64,000 nt of DNA, from contig JANCRA010000007.1 in NCBI GenBank assembly GCA_024362935.1, positions 6,388,503 to 6,452,502 on the forward strand. The letters run 5' to 3'. The first letter of the stretch is position 1. Each line of letters starts with the position of its first letter. The notes beneath the pieces were generated by a model. The model made no database searches, was not told where the DNA came from, and saw only the letters and a list, made by a program, of their open reading frames with translations. The translations under genes were made by a program, and so were the position numbers. Origin of the DNA: Setophaga petechia (taxonomy: Eukaryota; Chordata; Aves; Passeriformes; Parulidae). Below are positions 24,421 to 35,320 of the stretch, piece by piece.

Positions 24421-24849
24421 TTATTCTGGTAATTAGAGTAAAGGGAATAAAGATCTTTGCTTTCCTCCCCAAACCCTGGCCCAGAGTTTAGCAAACTCAA
24501 ACCAGAATGTGAGAGAACTGAACATAAACAGCTGAAGCTACAAAATACTTTTCTGACCTGCTCTTTGTTCCAACATTGCCATTATTGGCATACAAGAGAA
24601 AGAGATCTGATTCATAAACTTAACATCAAAGTTCCCTGTTGCACAGGAACAGGGAATTTCTTCTCAGCTGCATGGGAAGGTTTGGAAGCTGCACACACAC
24701 TGCTCCTTCCCTCCTCCAAAGCCCTGGAGGTCTGAGGAGCTCTGTGGGTCATTGCAGGGAACAGGGAAAACTCAGTGAGATGAGACCTGGCCTTTGTCAG
24801 TCCTTTGGAGCACTGCAGCTCAGACTTGGAGCACAGAATACTGAGTTTG
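24421..24849. other. Unique sequence, nothing recognised
   Basis: No repeat or gene recognised between the CR1 piece and the LTR-like repeat at 24850. Confidence 0.45.
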
Positions 24850-25436
24850 TGTCACCCTGATTTTTTAAGATTTTTCTAAGCTTTCTGATGTTTACATTCT
24901 TGTAGCAAACTTTCTCACACACTTTCTGCAAATAACTTCTTGTTTCGCATTATTTTATGGAAGAAGAGAAATTTGATAGACTGTTAGTTTTTCCACTGTC
25001 ATTGGAGAGGTGGCACTTTCACCCTCCAATATACTGTCACTTTTAGAAAACTATAAATATTAGAGTCAGAAGAAAACTTCCCTTTTTTCTTCACCCTGAG
25101 AGCAGTGGTGTGTGCACTTGTGTTGTTTCGTGTCCTATAGTGAAAAGTTTGCTCTCAGTATTTGGTCTCAGTATTTCTAACTTGTTGTCATTACAGTGCA
25201 AGAGTTCTATTGTCATTACATTGCAAAGGGTCCATATTGCCAGAGTTTCATACCTTGTTGATGTTTCTTGTAGGCAGCTCCTCTAAGGACTTGTCCTTGT
25301 AGCAGCCAACTGACTCCACCAATCCACTCCTTTATAACACTCTTCTTACTGGCTACAGCTGTGGCCTGTTAATATTAGGCCTTTCCTAATCTTTAGTAAT
25401 TGGTTCAGCTGCAACTCTTTAGGGGATAAGATTACA
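24850..25436. mobile_element. LTR-like repeat, longer copy
   Basis: 24850-25140 aligns with 26145-26415. Shared words include TGTCACCCTG at the left edge, GATGTTTAC, GAGAAATTTGAT, GTCATTGGAGAGGTGGCACT and TTCCCTT. The copy may continue to 25436, through CTCCTTTATAACACTCTTC and GGTTCAGCTGCAACTC, which I recall vaguely as songbird repeat sequence. If so it spans about 590 bp from TG to CA. On the minus strand it holds TATAAAGG as a possible TATA box. Orientation and right end are unsure. Confidence 0.55.
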
Positions 25437-26144
25437 TTCTATACCACCTTCATTTACCCATGCTGTATCCCCCTACACAAATTGTCTGCTTTGCAAAGCC
25501 CTTTCTGGGCTGCCTGGGACACCCTGGGCACTGGGCTCTGCACCCAAATGTCAGAACTGGGAGCTCTGAGCACCTTGTTTGGCACACACACGTGGGAACT
25601 GCTTCGTGCCTCATGTACCAGCTCAGCTCAGCACCCAGGCTGTTCCTGCAGCTCCTCTGTGACAGGCGTGAAACCTAAATTAAAAAGAGGCAGAGCTGGA
25701 ACCAAATATTCCAAATGCTCACTCTTACCACTTCAGCAGCAGCAAAATGCCTTCACCCATTATTGTTCTCATTACAACAGGAAAAAAAGCCAGAGCATAA
25801 ACAATGCTGAGCTTGGTATGCAAGGGATGGCATCTCCCTGAGCTGAGAGTGCAGCACAGGCGTGTTCTTCAAATTGGAGTCAACAATTATTCCACACATG
25901 GCAGAGGATGGAGCTGAAAATAAATAGAAGGAAGTGACAATCTGCCAAGTGGTGTGTAAACATGATGGCAGCCTGAAAAGATTCCCAAAGATATTCTTTT
26001 ACTGACACTATGTCTTCAAAGCATTTTTCTTACCTTTAAAAGATGCAGTCTGTACTTCCTTGATCAAAATTACTCATTTACTCATCAGCAAGAACTTATA
26101 TTATGTGTATTTTTTCCTTCAAATAATGAAGATATGCCTTTAAT
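25437..26144. other. Sequence between the two repeat copies
   Basis: About 700 bp with no recognised retroviral internal sequence. Frames of 119 and 72 codons overlap each other at 25460-25841 and look like chance. Confidence 0.4.
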
Positions 26145-26415
26145 TGTCACCCTGTTCTTTTAAGTTCTTCTAAGCCTTTTGATGTTTACTTTTTTGTAAT
26201 GAACTTTCATGTAAATAATTATTGTTTTATATTCTTTTCTGGAAGAGGAGAAATTTGATGGACTGTTGGTTTGTCCAGTGTCATTGGAGAGGTGGCACTT
26301 TCATCCTCCAATCCACTGTCACTTTTGAAAGTGTAGAAATGTTGGAGTCAGGAAATAAACTTCCCTTCTTTTTACCTCGGAAGTTCCAGCGTGTGTGTAG
26401 TTTTATTTTGTGTCC
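26145..26415. mobile_element. LTR-like repeat, shorter copy
   Basis: Begins TGTCACCCTGTTCTTTTAAG and parallels 24850-25140 through GTCATTGGAGAGGTGGCACT and GGAGTCAGGAAATAAACTTC to GTGTCCTAGAACA. It contains AATAAA at 26354-26359. The copy stops where the longer copy continues. TTTAAT occurs beside the left edge and just beyond the right edge, but not exactly at it, so I do not call a target-site duplication. Confidence 0.6.
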
Positions 26416-28019
26416 TAGAACAATATTTAATTATTAATTATTTTTGCTCAGAAGTAGATTTCGTGGCTATGTTTGGTGGTAAGATTTGTCTCTGGTTCAT
26501 TCAGATGGCTGTGAGGTCTCTGATACCTGGAGCTCACTCTTGTCACCAATTGCAATGTCAGCTTGGAAACTCAGCCTCTGCTCCTCCCTGAGTGGCCAAA
26601 GGCTCTGAAAAAGGTTCCTGGACAAAGTGACCTCCTGCCCAGCCACACCATGAGCTGAAGAAGGACACCTGGGACATTTTCAGTCATCATTTCCATTTTT
26701 AAGTGGGATTTTAGAAATTGGTTTCCATCTTGGGCTCCCTTCCCTCCTCTTGTCCAGCGTACACGAGGGAGCTCCAAGTGGGATTTGCCAGCTCCCTGGC
26801 ACAGGTTCTGTTTGCCTGTCCCCTGCCACAGCCACAGAAGCAGGAGCAGATGTTGGTAGAACATTCCTGAGTGTTGTTCTGGGGTGTGCAGCCAGACATT
26901 TGTCAGGCTGCTCTGATTTCCTGAGGACTGCAAGGCAGGTTCTGCTGGATAATTCCCATCTGTGACTCCGAGCCGCTCCTGCCAAATCCACCCCAAGCCT
27001 CCAAGGAAGATTTCCTCCTCCAGATTTTTTGCTCAAGGCTACTTTTTATTAGTTTTCTTCAAGAAATCTTCTTTTGTATGTTTTCCCTTGTTAACACTGC
27101 TATGAAGATGGAGAGAGGCAGGGTTGGGAGTAAGGAAAAGATGCACATTCCCAAAAGACAGCCACATTCATTGCCACCTTAGTGTTTACAAGTGCTGCTA
27201 AAGCCAGCAAAATCACAAAGATTTCAGTAAAAGAATTTTCTATCCTCCCACAGCTGAAGAAACATCATCATTTAAACACATTATATACATGTCAGATATA
27301 AACTTCCTTTTTGGTCTAAGTGCCTACAAACCATTTTCCAAAGGACTTCTGGAAACAGCAAATCACTTTTTTTGCATTTGTATGTCGAAGATTAACACAC
27401 ATTTTGCAATGCTTTAAAACACCCTCCAATTTCACCCTTCAAAGTCTAAGTGGACTTTCTTTTGTTTACCTACTCCACACTTGAATTAATAAATAAAGTT
27501 CAATTAAAGTCTTATTGCTGAGTATCACCTTTGAATAGAATAAGCCAAAGTTGTGCATGGGATTGGAAATATTTCCAGATTTAGAGAAATTATTATGTTA
27601 AATGGGTTAAGGCATTGTCTCAAAACTAAAGGAAGCTTTCCAAATGCTTTCTTCATGACTAAAATTATGTTTGAGCACGGGGCAGGAATTAGGTAGGTTG
27701 GTTTTTTTTTTCTGCAGGGAGGAAAAAAAACTGGAAAAAGCCATTTTCCCCCACACATTTTCTATAGGACTCTTCTCTAGACATTAAACTTTTGGTAAGT
27801 GATGCATTTAGCTTATCTGTGTGAGTGAGGGAGATGCCCAAGCTGTGGCCTTGGATAAACACCACACAGATGGGAACACCGGGAGCACACGGCCCTGATT
27901 CTGCAGGGCTTGCCGGGTTTCCTTCCCAGCACCTGGCTCGTTTGCAGGGGCTTTAACGGGATCTGCGGCAGGGGCTGGAAAGGCCCTTGTGGGTGCGGGG
28001 AAGCCCCGCCAAGGGTGCA
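26416..28019. other. Unique sequence, nothing recognised
   Basis: No repeat family recognised. A splice-like pair at 27718-27794 (TTTTTTCTGCAG acceptor, GTAAGTG donor) encloses stops in all three frames and is rejected as coding. GC content rises from about 27880 toward the CpG-dense core at 28.3 kb. Confidence 0.45.
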
Positions 28020-28320
28020 TCCCGGCTCCATCCCTATTTCCATGCCCGTCCCCCTTTCTATTCCCATGCCTATCGCTCTCCCCACTCCCTTCTGCATCCA
28101 CTCCCTATTCCCATCCTCATTCCCATTCCCATCCCTGTACCCCTCCCTGTTCCCATCCGTATCCCTTTCCATCTTCTCACTATCATTCTCCTCCCCATTC
28201 CCAGTACCCTTTGCATTCCAATTCCCACTCCTTTCCTTGTCCCCATTCCCCTCCCCGTCCCCATCTCTTTCCCGGTCCCCATTCCCATCCCATCCTTATT
28301 CCCCCTTCCCCATCCCCGTC
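28020..28320. repeat. Pyrimidine-rich degenerate repeat tract
   Basis: About 300 bp of the plus strand is dominated by C and T in loose ATTCCCATCCC / GTCCCCATTCCC units. The near-complete strand asymmetry would allow triplex (H-DNA) formation where mirror symmetry is good. Long P/S/F-rich frames through it are composition artefacts. Confidence 0.85.
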
Positions 28321-28440
28321 CCCGCCGGGCGCGGAGGCGGTGCGGGAGCGCCCCCTGGTGCCCCGCGGCCGCAGTCCAGGTGTGCCCGCGGCCCCGCTGG
28401 GAGAGCGGCCGGGAACGGCAGGGACAACGAGGGAACGGCA
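28321..28440. promoter_or_regulatory. CpG-dense core (short CpG island)
   Basis: I count about 18 CpG dinucleotides in 120 bp, far more than anywhere else in the window. It includes GCGGCCGC at 28365-28372 and two CCGCGG-type words. Such cores often mark promoters or CTCF-bound, unmethylated sites in vertebrates. No first exon could be identified next to it. Confidence 0.6.
28346..28364 (-). promoter_or_regulatory. Strong CTCF-like binding motif
   Basis: GAGCGCCCCCTGGTGCCCC on the plus strand agrees at 16 of 19 positions with the reverse complement of the vertebrate CTCF core as I remember it (TAGCGCCCCCTGGTGGCCA), including the whole central GCGCCCCCTGGTG. It lies inside the CpG-dense core. 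CTCF binding is conserved between birds and mammals. Occupancy is inferred from the motif alone. Confidence 0.6.
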
Positions 28441-29378
28441 GGGGACAACCAGGGGAACGGCAGGGGACAACGAGGGGAACGACAGGGGACAGCCAGGGGA
28501 ACGGCAGGGGACAACCAGGGGAACGGCAGGGGACAACCAGGGGAACGGCAGGGGACAGCCAGGGGAACGGCAGGGGACAACCCGGGGAACGGCTGGGGAC
28601 AGCCAGAGGAACGGCAGGGGACAACCCGGGGAACGGCTGGGGACAACGAGAGAACGGCAGGGGACAGCCAGGGGAACGGCAGAGGACAACCCGGGGAACG
28701 GCAGAGGACAACCCGGGGAACGGCAGGGGACAACGAGAGAACGGCAGGGGACAGCCAGGGGAACGGCAGGGGACAACGAGAGAACGGCAGGGGACAACCA
28801 GGGGAACGGCAGGGGACAACCAGGGGAACGGCAGGGACTACCAGGGGAACGGCAGGGGACAACCAGGGGAACGGCAGGGACTACCAGGGGAACGGCAGGG
28901 GACAACCAGGGGAACGGCAGGGGACAACCAGAGGGACACCAGAGAAATAGCAGTGGACAACCAGGAGAATAGCAGGGGAACGGCAGGAGACAACTAGGGG
29001 GACACCAGGGAAACGGCAGGGGACAACCAGGGGAACAGCAGGGGAATGGCAGGAGACAACTAGGGGACAACCAGGGGAACGGCAGGAACCAACCAGGGGG
29101 ACATCAGGGAAACGGCAGAGGACAGCAAGGGGAACAGCCAGGGAAACAGCAGGAGACAAGGAGGGGAACAGCAGGGGAGTACCGGGGGACACCAGGAGAC
29201 AGACGGGGGGCATCAGAAGACAACCAGAGGAGCACTGGAGGACAGCCAGGGGAGCACCAGGAGACAACCAGGGGAACATCGGGGAGCATCAGTGAAGTAC
29301 CAGGGAAATAGCAGAAGACAACCAGGGGAGCACTGGGGCAGCACAGGGGGAACAGGAGGAGACAACCAGGGGAGCACC
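28407..29378 (+). repeat. 22-bp G-rich minisatellite, about 44 copies
   Basis: The unit core is GGGGAACGGCAGGGG followed by ACAACCA. GGGG recurs every 11 bp with 7-base spacers, so four successive runs meet the usual G-quadruplex rule (runs of 3 or more G, loops up to 7). Some units are 21 bp (AGAGAACGGC or GGGACTACC types). 28407-28930 is homogeneous; beyond it units degrade progressively. Since 22 is not a multiple of three and no unit makes a stop, all plus frames stay open (346, 336 and 327 codons), as do long minus frames (up to 295). These are not genes. Confidence 0.95.
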
Positions 29379-32001
29379 AGGTGTCACGAGGTGCGCACAA
29401 AGGCTGCATCGGGGGAACACCAGGTGTGCAGGATGCACTGCCAGGCGTTCCTCGTCCCTGTGCACGGCAGGAACTCAGCCCCAATGCCACTTGTGTCCCT
29501 TCCCTGCTCCTCCAGGGCTTGGGAAGGGCTGAGGAAGGTGCACATCACTGAATTCTCTAAGTGCAGAACCCCCCCGTCTGTCCATCTCGGCCAGTTCCTG
29601 TTCACAGAGTGCTCAGAAGCAGCACCCTCAGCAGGCTCCTCTCCACTCCCTGCCCTCCAGCCCAGTGGCACACAGAATAATCCCACAGAACCTGAGCCTC
29701 TCCTCCCTTTCCTCACCTGCACCCTGACAGCTGACACCCTCCTGATCACAGAAATCCAAAGTTTTCCAATGAAGTTCTATATTTTCATAGCCAAACCTTA
29801 GGAGAAAAAAAAATGTTTATCTTATGATTCATTCTAAAATGTAGAAGTCTTGTATTGAAAGTGTAAATTTATTGGGAAAACAGCTAAACCATTTCAGAGA
29901 GGCAAAGTCCTCAGTCTCTCTTGTTTCCATTACACGGATGAGAAAGTGTGACTGTTGTGCATAAGAAAAAGGTAAGTCATCTTCATAAATATCTCCAAAA
30001 GGCCATTTAGCTCCATCAGCAAACGAGGGAAATGAGCTATTTAGCATAGTTTAGTGAGTGAGTTTTCATTTCAAGGTTGAATAATGGCTTAAAAAAGAAA
30101 AACAAAAGAGGCTTTGAAACTTTTCCTAACCTTCAGCTCCACTAAACATGAAAACTGACTGCTGAATTCAGGGGAAGTGACCTATTTCTCAACACTTCAA
30201 AAAGCTTAAAACTGTGCAAATGACATTGACAAAAACATGTTACTTAGCTTCCTTTACACAATATGGTGAAAATCAAGTAGAATATGAACTCTACTATAGG
30301 CAAAAGGCCTAAAGAACAGAGTTCTCAGAAGAAATACATTTATCTTAAACTTATTCTTGATTTTATTTTTTATTTTAAAGCATCTCCCCAATGTGTGTTA
30401 TGAAAAATTGATCCCCATTTTGGACCCAAAACGTGTCCATTTGATGGAGGGGTCAGTTACAATGACAAAATAAATTAGACAGCTTTTCCTGATCTTGCTT
30501 TTCAAGTCTGAATTTTTCACCCAGCACTGCCACCACCAGGAGAAAAAATATTTTGGTTACACATGGAAGAACAATACACTCAACATTTCACCTATTTTGT
30601 ACTTAAGTAAAAGCCAGATTTGAGTACAAAATATTGCAGAGTTCACACCAAGGCATTCAGGTTATCTGCTGCTTTCCTAATACACTAAAATACCTGGGTT
30701 TTTAGAAGGCCCTAAGGAACTAATCCCAAACCATTTTCTACACTATTTGTTTTCTTAGCAATGCTTTGTCAAAATCAGCCTTGAGAAGTGAAGGAAATTA
30801 ATTGAATTAAAGGATTCTCAATTAAAAATTGGCTAATTTTCACAGTAGCTAGCAAGCATTTCTCCAATTCAGGCGTAGTACCAGAGAAGATCTCTAGCAG
30901 CTCCAATTCTCTAAAGATGCCCAGGGATAATTTTTGAATTTTGAAATAAGTAGCAGATACAATCTTCTCACCCTAATTTCCCCTGCATTCTGTGTTCCCA
31001 TCTGATACCAGAGCCTTCCCAGGTCTGACTGACAGAAAGCAAACTCTGGAAGCTGGAGCCTTATTGAAAACACACTCAAAGTGACTGAGAGTCAGAAGAA
31101 AGCAGTGCAAGCTTGAAGTCACTGCTCAGAGCTGGGTTTTTAGAGATGGAACATGGCACAGGCAGGCAGCTTTGTGTGATTCCCCTTTTCCTGGGGCAGG
31201 GAGGGGGGTTTGTGCAGGGTGGGGAGCCCTGGCTTTGCTCTTCCTCCTTCCCCAGCACCACTCGTGCTTTGCTCAAGCAAAATTTCTGTTGTAACCACAC
31301 AGGCCAGTGCAGAAATTGTCAAACTGGGCTTCCAAAAGCCACACCTACCCTTGTTCACAGCCAAAAGAGTCAGGATTAAAACCTCAGAGCTCCAGATTCC
31401 CTCCAAGAAGGCAGATCAGGGAGGAAAAAACTGTGTCTGCAAGCCCAAACCTTGTGCTCAAAGCCATGTCTGGGCCACTGCTCCAGGGGAGCTCTGAGCC
31501 CCAGCTGGGGCTGTGTCCAGGGGGGATTCCCAGCACTGCAGGGATGGGGCTAATCAGGAAATCACCTTTCCCTCATCTTCTAAGGACAGTCCTGACACAG
31601 CCCCATGGACTCGCTTTTGTTTACTTCTCCATAAAATTTAATTTGAGCCAAAACTTGTAAGGAAATTAATGTTCTCTGGGCTTTAGTTCACTTTCTGGAG
31701 CTCTCAGAAAAAGAGTTTACCAAGAACTGAGGCCCAGATTGGAAACATTGCTGAGTGCTGCTCACAGCTCTGCCTTACCTTCCTCAGAAAGTTGTCTGAA
31801 AAGAGAAACCCTTTAGCTCTTCCAAGTTTGTTTTGATTTTATGTAACTGCTCATTTTAATGTGGCTTCTCCTGCAAGTACAATCAGATCACGCTGATGCC
31901 CGTAGCCTCAGGCAGTCTAAATTTCCTGGCACAACAATATTACAAAGATAGAGAGAGAGAAAATAGCCATGAGCTCCTTGTCATCTGCAACTGAAAGAGC
32001 A
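29379..32001. other. Unique sequence, nothing recognised
   Basis: 29380-29750 is GC-rich sequence continuing past the minisatellite with no gene. 29780-31000 is AT-rich and free of recognised repeats; such stretches can hold conserved non-coding elements, but that needs an alignment. No coding exon seen. Confidence 0.45.
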
Positions 32002-32560
32002 ATCAGAGAAACACGGAATGGTTTGGGTTGAAGGGACCTTAAACCCATCCAGTGCCACCCCTGCCATGGCAGGGACACCTTCCACTGTCCCAGGCTGCTC
32101 CAGCCTGGCCTTGGGCACTGCCAGGGATCCAGGGGCAGCCACAGCTGCTCTGGGCACCCTGTGCCAGGGCCTGCCCACCCTGCCAGGGAACAATTCCTAA
32201 TTCCCAATATCCCATCCAGCCCTGCCCTCTGTCATTTTGAAGCCATTCCCTGTGTCCTGTCCCTCCATCCCTTGTCCCCAGTCCCTCTCCAGCTCTCCTG
32301 GAGCCCCTTTAGGCCCTGGCAGGGGCTCTGAGCTCTCCCTGGAGCCTTCTCCTGTCCAGGTGAGCAGCCCCAGCTGTGCCAGCCTTTCCTCCCAGCAGAG
32401 CTGCTCCATCCCTCTGCCCATCCTGGTGCCTCCCCTGGGCTCTCTGCAGCAGCTCCAGGTCCCTCCTGTGCTGGGGCAGCTCTGCAGGTGGGGTCTCACC
32501 TGGGCCCAGGGGCAGAATCTCCCCTCCCAGAGATGCCCAGCTGGGACAGACACAGGTTCC
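32002..32560 (-). mobile_element. CR1 LINE 3' fragment, longest in window
   Basis: Starts at ATCAGAGAAACACGGAATGG, the 3' end in reverse complement. It runs through all tail blocks (CTGCCATGGCAGGGACACCT, CCACTGTCCCAGGCTGCTCC, GGGATCCAGGGGCAGCC, ACAATTCCTAATTCCCAATA, CTCCAGCTCTCCTGGAGCCC). It then continues into upstream CR1 sequence (TCCTGTGCTGGGGCAGCTC, GGTGGGGTCTCACCTGGGC). Overlapping frames of 177, 140 and 126 codons on both strands are unlikely to be genes; this part is mostly CR1 3' non-coding sequence. Confidence 0.88.
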
Positions 32561-34556
32561 AGGGGGGCTGGGATGTCCCTCAGTGCAGCTGAATCCATGT
32601 TGGTGTCACTGCAGTGCACAGACCCCTCCGTGGAAAAGCATCAACTGCCCTGGTGCCCTCCAGCTCCCAGCTGGCTCCCTACACACACACAACTTCTGGG
32701 AGATGTGGAAGTGCTCCTTAGCCTGTTTTTCCCACACTCATTTCCTACCACACTGATGATTTTCCATTAGATTTGCCAGAGAGACTGACACCTTTAAAGC
32801 AGTTACATTCCTGCAGGATTCAGGCCAATCACAGGCAGGTGAGAGACACTTTGGCCCCTAAATTAAGACTATGGAACTTTGAGAGCACTCAAAGTTTGAT
32901 AGCACTCAAAAGTTTGATAGCACTTCATGACTCAGAGGTCACGAAGCTTGTAAAATGACCACAGAAGATTAAAGAAAGTCAATAATGAATGATTGGAAGA
33001 AGTCAGAAAAACATTTTGTCTCTGTGCATACTTTAACTCCTTACTTTTTTCTTACAGCTATAAAAACTCTCTGAGTGTTTGCAGAAACCACATTTCAGTT
33101 GTGCATCCATCAAGCTGATCACCCCAATTTAATTAGGAAGGGTAATGCACACCTTCAGAGGAGCTCAGCAGGCTTCCAGAGAAACTGAGGACAACAGCAG
33201 CTGGCATTACTGATAGTTCTAGCATAGATTAAAGTACCCTTCTTTGAAAACAAACACTTTTATAACCCCTTTTCAGAGCAAAGAGCATCTAGAAACCTCA
33301 TCACCCTTTTGACAGACTGTTTTGCAAAATCCCTTCTGTGTCACTTGTTCTATGATGTATGTACATATCTCGGCACAGGCAGTGATACATCATCTCTATC
33401 ACTGCAGCCAGGGCTGCTTTGTTTGTACAAAAGCTTGGTTGTGGACTGAAATGATAAAAAGATGAACATTAAGCACTGGTTACAGATAAGAGTGCAACAG
33501 TGCTTCAGAAGAAACAGAAAGTCTTTGAAGTTGCTGAGAAAGTTGAACAAATGTAAACCCAAAACACAGCAGCCCCCAGCCCCACCTGCCATGCCTTTTT
33601 TTTTTATTTTGCTTCTCCCCTGCTGTGTACACAGAGAAAAATACAACAGCTCAACAATGAGCAGCAATCCTTTCACATCAATCAACAGTTCTGCTTTGAA
33701 ATTATGTTGGTATATCAATTCCTCAAAGCCAGACTTTGGACCAAATACTCTTTGCAAAGAAAGCTGTGATCTGCTACAGACGCCCTTCAAAAGCCAAGAG
33801 CAGTGTATGAAAATAAGTCAACATTAAGAGTCCAGAACTCCTCATTCTTGTGGACATGAGGAGAAAGTACATGAAGTAACTGTTTGGAGTTTTGAGGTTG
33901 GACTTTGCAAACACCCAAGGTGTGAAGATGAATTGTTCACCTGCTTAAGGAAGGAATGTATTTGACCATTTTCTGTGAGGATGGACAAAATTTCTTTGAA
34001 TCCAACTGGAAATGAGGCCATTCCCTCGTTACAGAGGAAATGTGCCTGTGATGCTCTGAAAGAGGAGCTTGCCACATTCTCATCAACAACCACTTGAAAA
34101 AGAAAGATGGAACTGGATTTTCTCCTGATTCCTAAGTGTAAATTTCTAAAGGTAGAATATGGAAAGGGTCCACTGTAGAAAATACATCCATTTAGGCAAA
34201 GAGTATGTTTTAAGAACCAGGATTTTACCCCTGCCTGGATGGGACAGCCTACTCTAGTGTATAAATTCTATCATTCTCTAGTGTTGCCATCAGGACTTCC
34301 CAGGATCACAAAAGCTTGGAGGACACTGTAGAACCCTCAGTCTTAAAACTGCAGGATAGGAAAGCTGCTTCCCAAAATGCTCAGATCCATCAAATGTATC
34401 CTTCAATGTTCACTTCAAATGTAAGCCAGTGAATCACTCATTTTGGCACATGTTTAATGTGTGCTAGAAAAATAAATCCCATTTTCCATTCCTGCCAATG
34501 GCTTTCACAGCCACCCCAAGAGCCTGAGCTCCCTGCTGAGTGCTGGCTGGCTTGTT
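32561..34556. other. Unique sequence, nothing recognised
   Basis: No repeat or gene recognised. Frames of 146 codons (33350-33790, minus) and 121 codons (33462-33827, plus) overlap each other on opposite strands and have no family character. Confidence 0.45.
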
Positions 34557-35320
34557 CCCAATGTCCATCACTCCTCATCTCAGTGTCCATCACCCCTCAT
34601 CCCCAGTGTCCATCACTCCTCATCCTCTCTGTCCACCACTCCTCATCCTCTGTGTCCACCACTCCTCATCCTCTCTGTCCACCACTCCTCATCTCAGTGT
34701 CCATCACTCCTTATCCCCAGTGTCCACCACTCCTCATCCTCAGCGTCCACCACTCCTCATCCTCAGTGTCCATCACTCCTCATCCCCAGTGTCCATCACT
34801 CCTCATCCCCAGTGTCCACCACTCCTCATCCCCAGTGTCCATCACTCCTCATCCCCAGTGTCCATCACTCCTCATCCCCAGTGTCCATCACTCCTCATCC
34901 CCAGTGTCCACCACTCCTCATCCTCAGTGTCCATCACTCCTCATCCTCAATGTCCATCACCCCTCATCCTCAGTGTCCATCACCCCTCATCCTCTCTGTC
35001 CATCACTCCTCATCGCCAGTGTCCATCACTCCTCATCGCCAGTGTCCATCACTCCTCATCGCCAGTGTCCATCACTTCTCATCCTCAGTGTCCATCACTT
35101 CTCATCCTCAGTGTCCATCACCCCTCATCCTCTCTGTCCATCACTCCTCATCCCCAGTGTCCACCACTCCTCATCCTCTCTGTCTATCACCCCTCATTCT
35201 CTCTGTCCACCACTCCTCATCCTCAGTGTCCATCACTCCTCATCCTCAGTGTCCACCACCCCTCATCCTCAGTGTCCATAACCCCTCATCCTCTGTGTCC
35301 ACCACTCCTCATCCTCTGTT
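34557..35320 (+). repeat. 23-bp minisatellite, about 33 copies
   Basis: Tandem units with core TCCATCACTCCTCATCC, pyrimidine-rich on the plus strand. Variable sites are ATCAC/ACCAC in the middle and CCCCAG, CCTCAG, CCTCTC or CGCCAG at the end. Like variants cluster, for example three CGCCAG units in a row near 35013-35065. Frames of 275, 274 and 173 codons rich in S, P, H, T and V run through it; they cycle with a 69-bp (23-codon) period and are not genes. Confidence 0.95.

Noticed and set aside
27718..27794. Strong splice-site pair resembling an exon
   Set aside because: All three frames contain stops, so it is not a coding internal exon.
27910..28997. Long plus-strand open frames of 346, 336 and 327 codons
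   Set aside because: All three frames are open at once across a 22-bp repeat and the adjoining pyrimidine tract, and the minus strand is open too. The peptides are pure repeat translations.
28070..29070. Minus-strand open frames up to 295 codons
   Set aside because: Same cause: the antisense of the 22-bp array has no stops. No start context or family resemblance.
32197..32770. 177-, 140- and 126-codon frames
   Set aside because: They lie mostly within the 3' part of a CR1 LINE and overlap on both strands.
33350..33827. 146-codon minus and 121-codon plus frames
   Set aside because: They overlap on opposite strands with no family character.
28407..35320. CRISPR-like regularly repeated sequence
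   Set aside because: The 22- and 23-bp repeats are directly adjacent with no unique spacers, no cas genes exist, and the DNA is avian.
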